From Acidobacteriota bacterium (GTDB lineage: Bacteria; Acidobacteriota; Vicinamibacteria; Vicinamibacterales; UBA2999): a stretch of DNA of 13,171 bases. The first letter of the stretch is position 1. Every line of letters starts with the position of its first letter. Where the stretch lies: contig JABFRY010000187.1 in NCBI GenBank assembly GCA_013140955.1, positions 1 through 13,171 on the forward strand. Direction: 5' to 3'. Shown here piece after piece: positions 12,545-13,171 of the stretch. The translations under genes and the position numbers were made by a program. The notes beneath the pieces are model-generated. The model had not been told where the DNA came from. It saw only the letters and a program-made list of their open reading frames with translations, and did no database searches.

Positions 12545-13171
12545 CCCGAACGGCGTGGTCGCCGGCGTCTGCAGCGCGTCCGGCGGGCGCGACCGCGATG
12601 CACAGGCCGCCAGCCACCACCAGCAGCAACGCGACGTACTGGGCAACCGTCATCCCGAGCGCGACCCGCTCGTTGACCCTGATGAACTCGATGAGGAACC
12701 GCGCCGTACCGGCCAGCGCGAGATAGCGCCCGATGACTCCCAGGTCGGCCACTTTCGCCCGACGCCAGCGCACCAGGAGCCAGCACAGGACACCCAGGAA
12801 CAGGGCCTCGTAGATCTGGGTCGGATGGACAGGCACGGTGGTCGGCGGGAGTCCCTCGGGGAACGCCACCGCCCACGGCAGGTCACTCGGCCGGCCGTAG
12901 TCGTCCCCGACCAGGAAGCACCCGATGCGGCCCAGGAGATGTCCGATCGCCAGTGCCGGGGTCGCCGCCGACAGGGCCGGTACGAGGGGGACACGCTGGA
13001 ACACGAGGGCAGCCACACCCACACCGACGCCCCCGATGAAGCCCCCGTACCAGCTGAGGCCCCCCCTCGAGAACAGCAGCGCCGTCAGCGGCTGCTCGCC
13101 GGCATGCTCAGCCACCCACAGGAGCTTGGCCCCAGCCAGGCCACCGATCAGACCCCAGACGGCTGCATCCG
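12540..13171 (-). CDS. lgt: Prolipoprotein diacylglyceryl transferase (N-terminal end outside window)
   Basis: 209 residues of the C-terminal part are present; the frame runs off the right edge, so the start is not seen. The Lgt signature is clear: GHLLGRIGCFLVGDDYG with the essential Arg of the GRxG motif, then HPTQIYEAL and a late helix with ARFLIEFIRVNE. Several membrane helices are visible. Lgt moves a diacylglyceryl group from phosphatidylglycerol to the lipobox cysteine of prolipoproteins in the inner membrane, the first step of lipoprotein maturation. The residue position of E. coli His103 reads Tyr here (GLSWYGGFIGG instead of the usual HGG), noted separately. Its convergent neighbour encodes a lipoprotein, a plausible substrate, though adjacency may be chance. 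Confidence 0.9.
   Translation of the reverse strand, partial: DAAVWGLIGGLAGAKLLWVAEHAGEQPLTALLFSRGGLSWYGGFIGGVGVGVAALVFQRVPLVPALSAATPALAIGHLLGRIGCFLVGDDYGRPSDLPWAVAFPEGLPPTTVPVHPTQIYEALFLGVLCWLLVRWRRAKVADLGVIGRYLALAGTARFLIEFIRVNERVALGMTVAQYVALLLVVAGGLCIAVAPAGRAADAGDHAVRA

Overview
The window is a gene-dense, G+C-rich stretch of bacterial chromosome with ordinary-looking housekeeping and envelope genes. It contains no mobile element, CRISPR array, rRNA or tRNA that I can see. Gene content (a PqqL-like M16 peptidase, a tandem-cyclophilin secreted PPIase, a FmdB-type zinc ribbon with a Cys-rich tail, a sialidase-like lipoprotein with a CxCC motif, and two conserved-looking proteins of unknown function) and base composition suggest an Acidobacteriota genome, perhaps of the Vicinamibacteria type. 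That assignment is recall and inference, not a database result. The cell is Gram-negative in style: there are several exported proteins and a lipoprotein modification gene.

Layout, left to right. (1) 1-1419, minus: exported M16 zinc peptidase, cut by the window edge. (2) 1418-2996, plus: dut (dUTPase) then dinB (DNA polymerase IV), 37 bp apart, probably co-transcribed; this pairs dUTP sanitation with damage-tolerant synthesis. (3) 3123-3356, plus: a 77-residue protein of unknown function. (4) 3376-5654, minus: rsgA followed downstream by the two-domain periplasmic cyclophilin, which has its own -10 element. (5) 5655-5945: a 291-bp divergent intergenic region with a large imperfect inverted repeat and short direct repeats. 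(6) 5946-7366, plus: a DUF1499 membrane protein and a KANL3/Tex30-type alpha/beta hydrolase. (7) 7354-8642, minus: a 171-residue unknown protein followed by a TerC-family membrane protein whose 3' end overlaps the hydrolase by 13 bp. (8) 8672-9022, plus: a 2Fe-2S ferredoxin. (9) 9042-10877, minus: bipA/typA, the ribosome-associated GTPase. (10) 10960-12524, plus: a FmdB-family zinc ribbon protein and a sialidase-like lipoprotein. (11) 12540-13171, minus: lgt (prolipoprotein diacylglyceryl transferase), cut at its N-terminal end; its enzyme type would modify lipoproteins such as its neighbour.

The most distinctive pattern is regulatory. At least five genes (dut, the cyclophilin, the DUF1499 gene, the ferredoxin, bipA) have a TAnnnT-type -10 hexamer ending 6-7 nt before the ATG, and none has a well-placed Shine-Dalgarno sequence. 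This is the geometry expected of leaderless mRNAs. Genes lying second in an operon (terC, hydrolase) instead show purine-rich ribosome-binding sites. The M16 and dut start codons overlap head-to-head inside GCATGC, so no intergenic DNA separates these divergent genes. Convergent gene pairs are packed with 15-19 bp gaps or an overlap. I found no clear undescribed multi-gene system; the best leads are the leaderless architecture, the structured 5655-5945 intergenic region, the CxCC sialidase-like lipoprotein and the unknown 171-residue protein.
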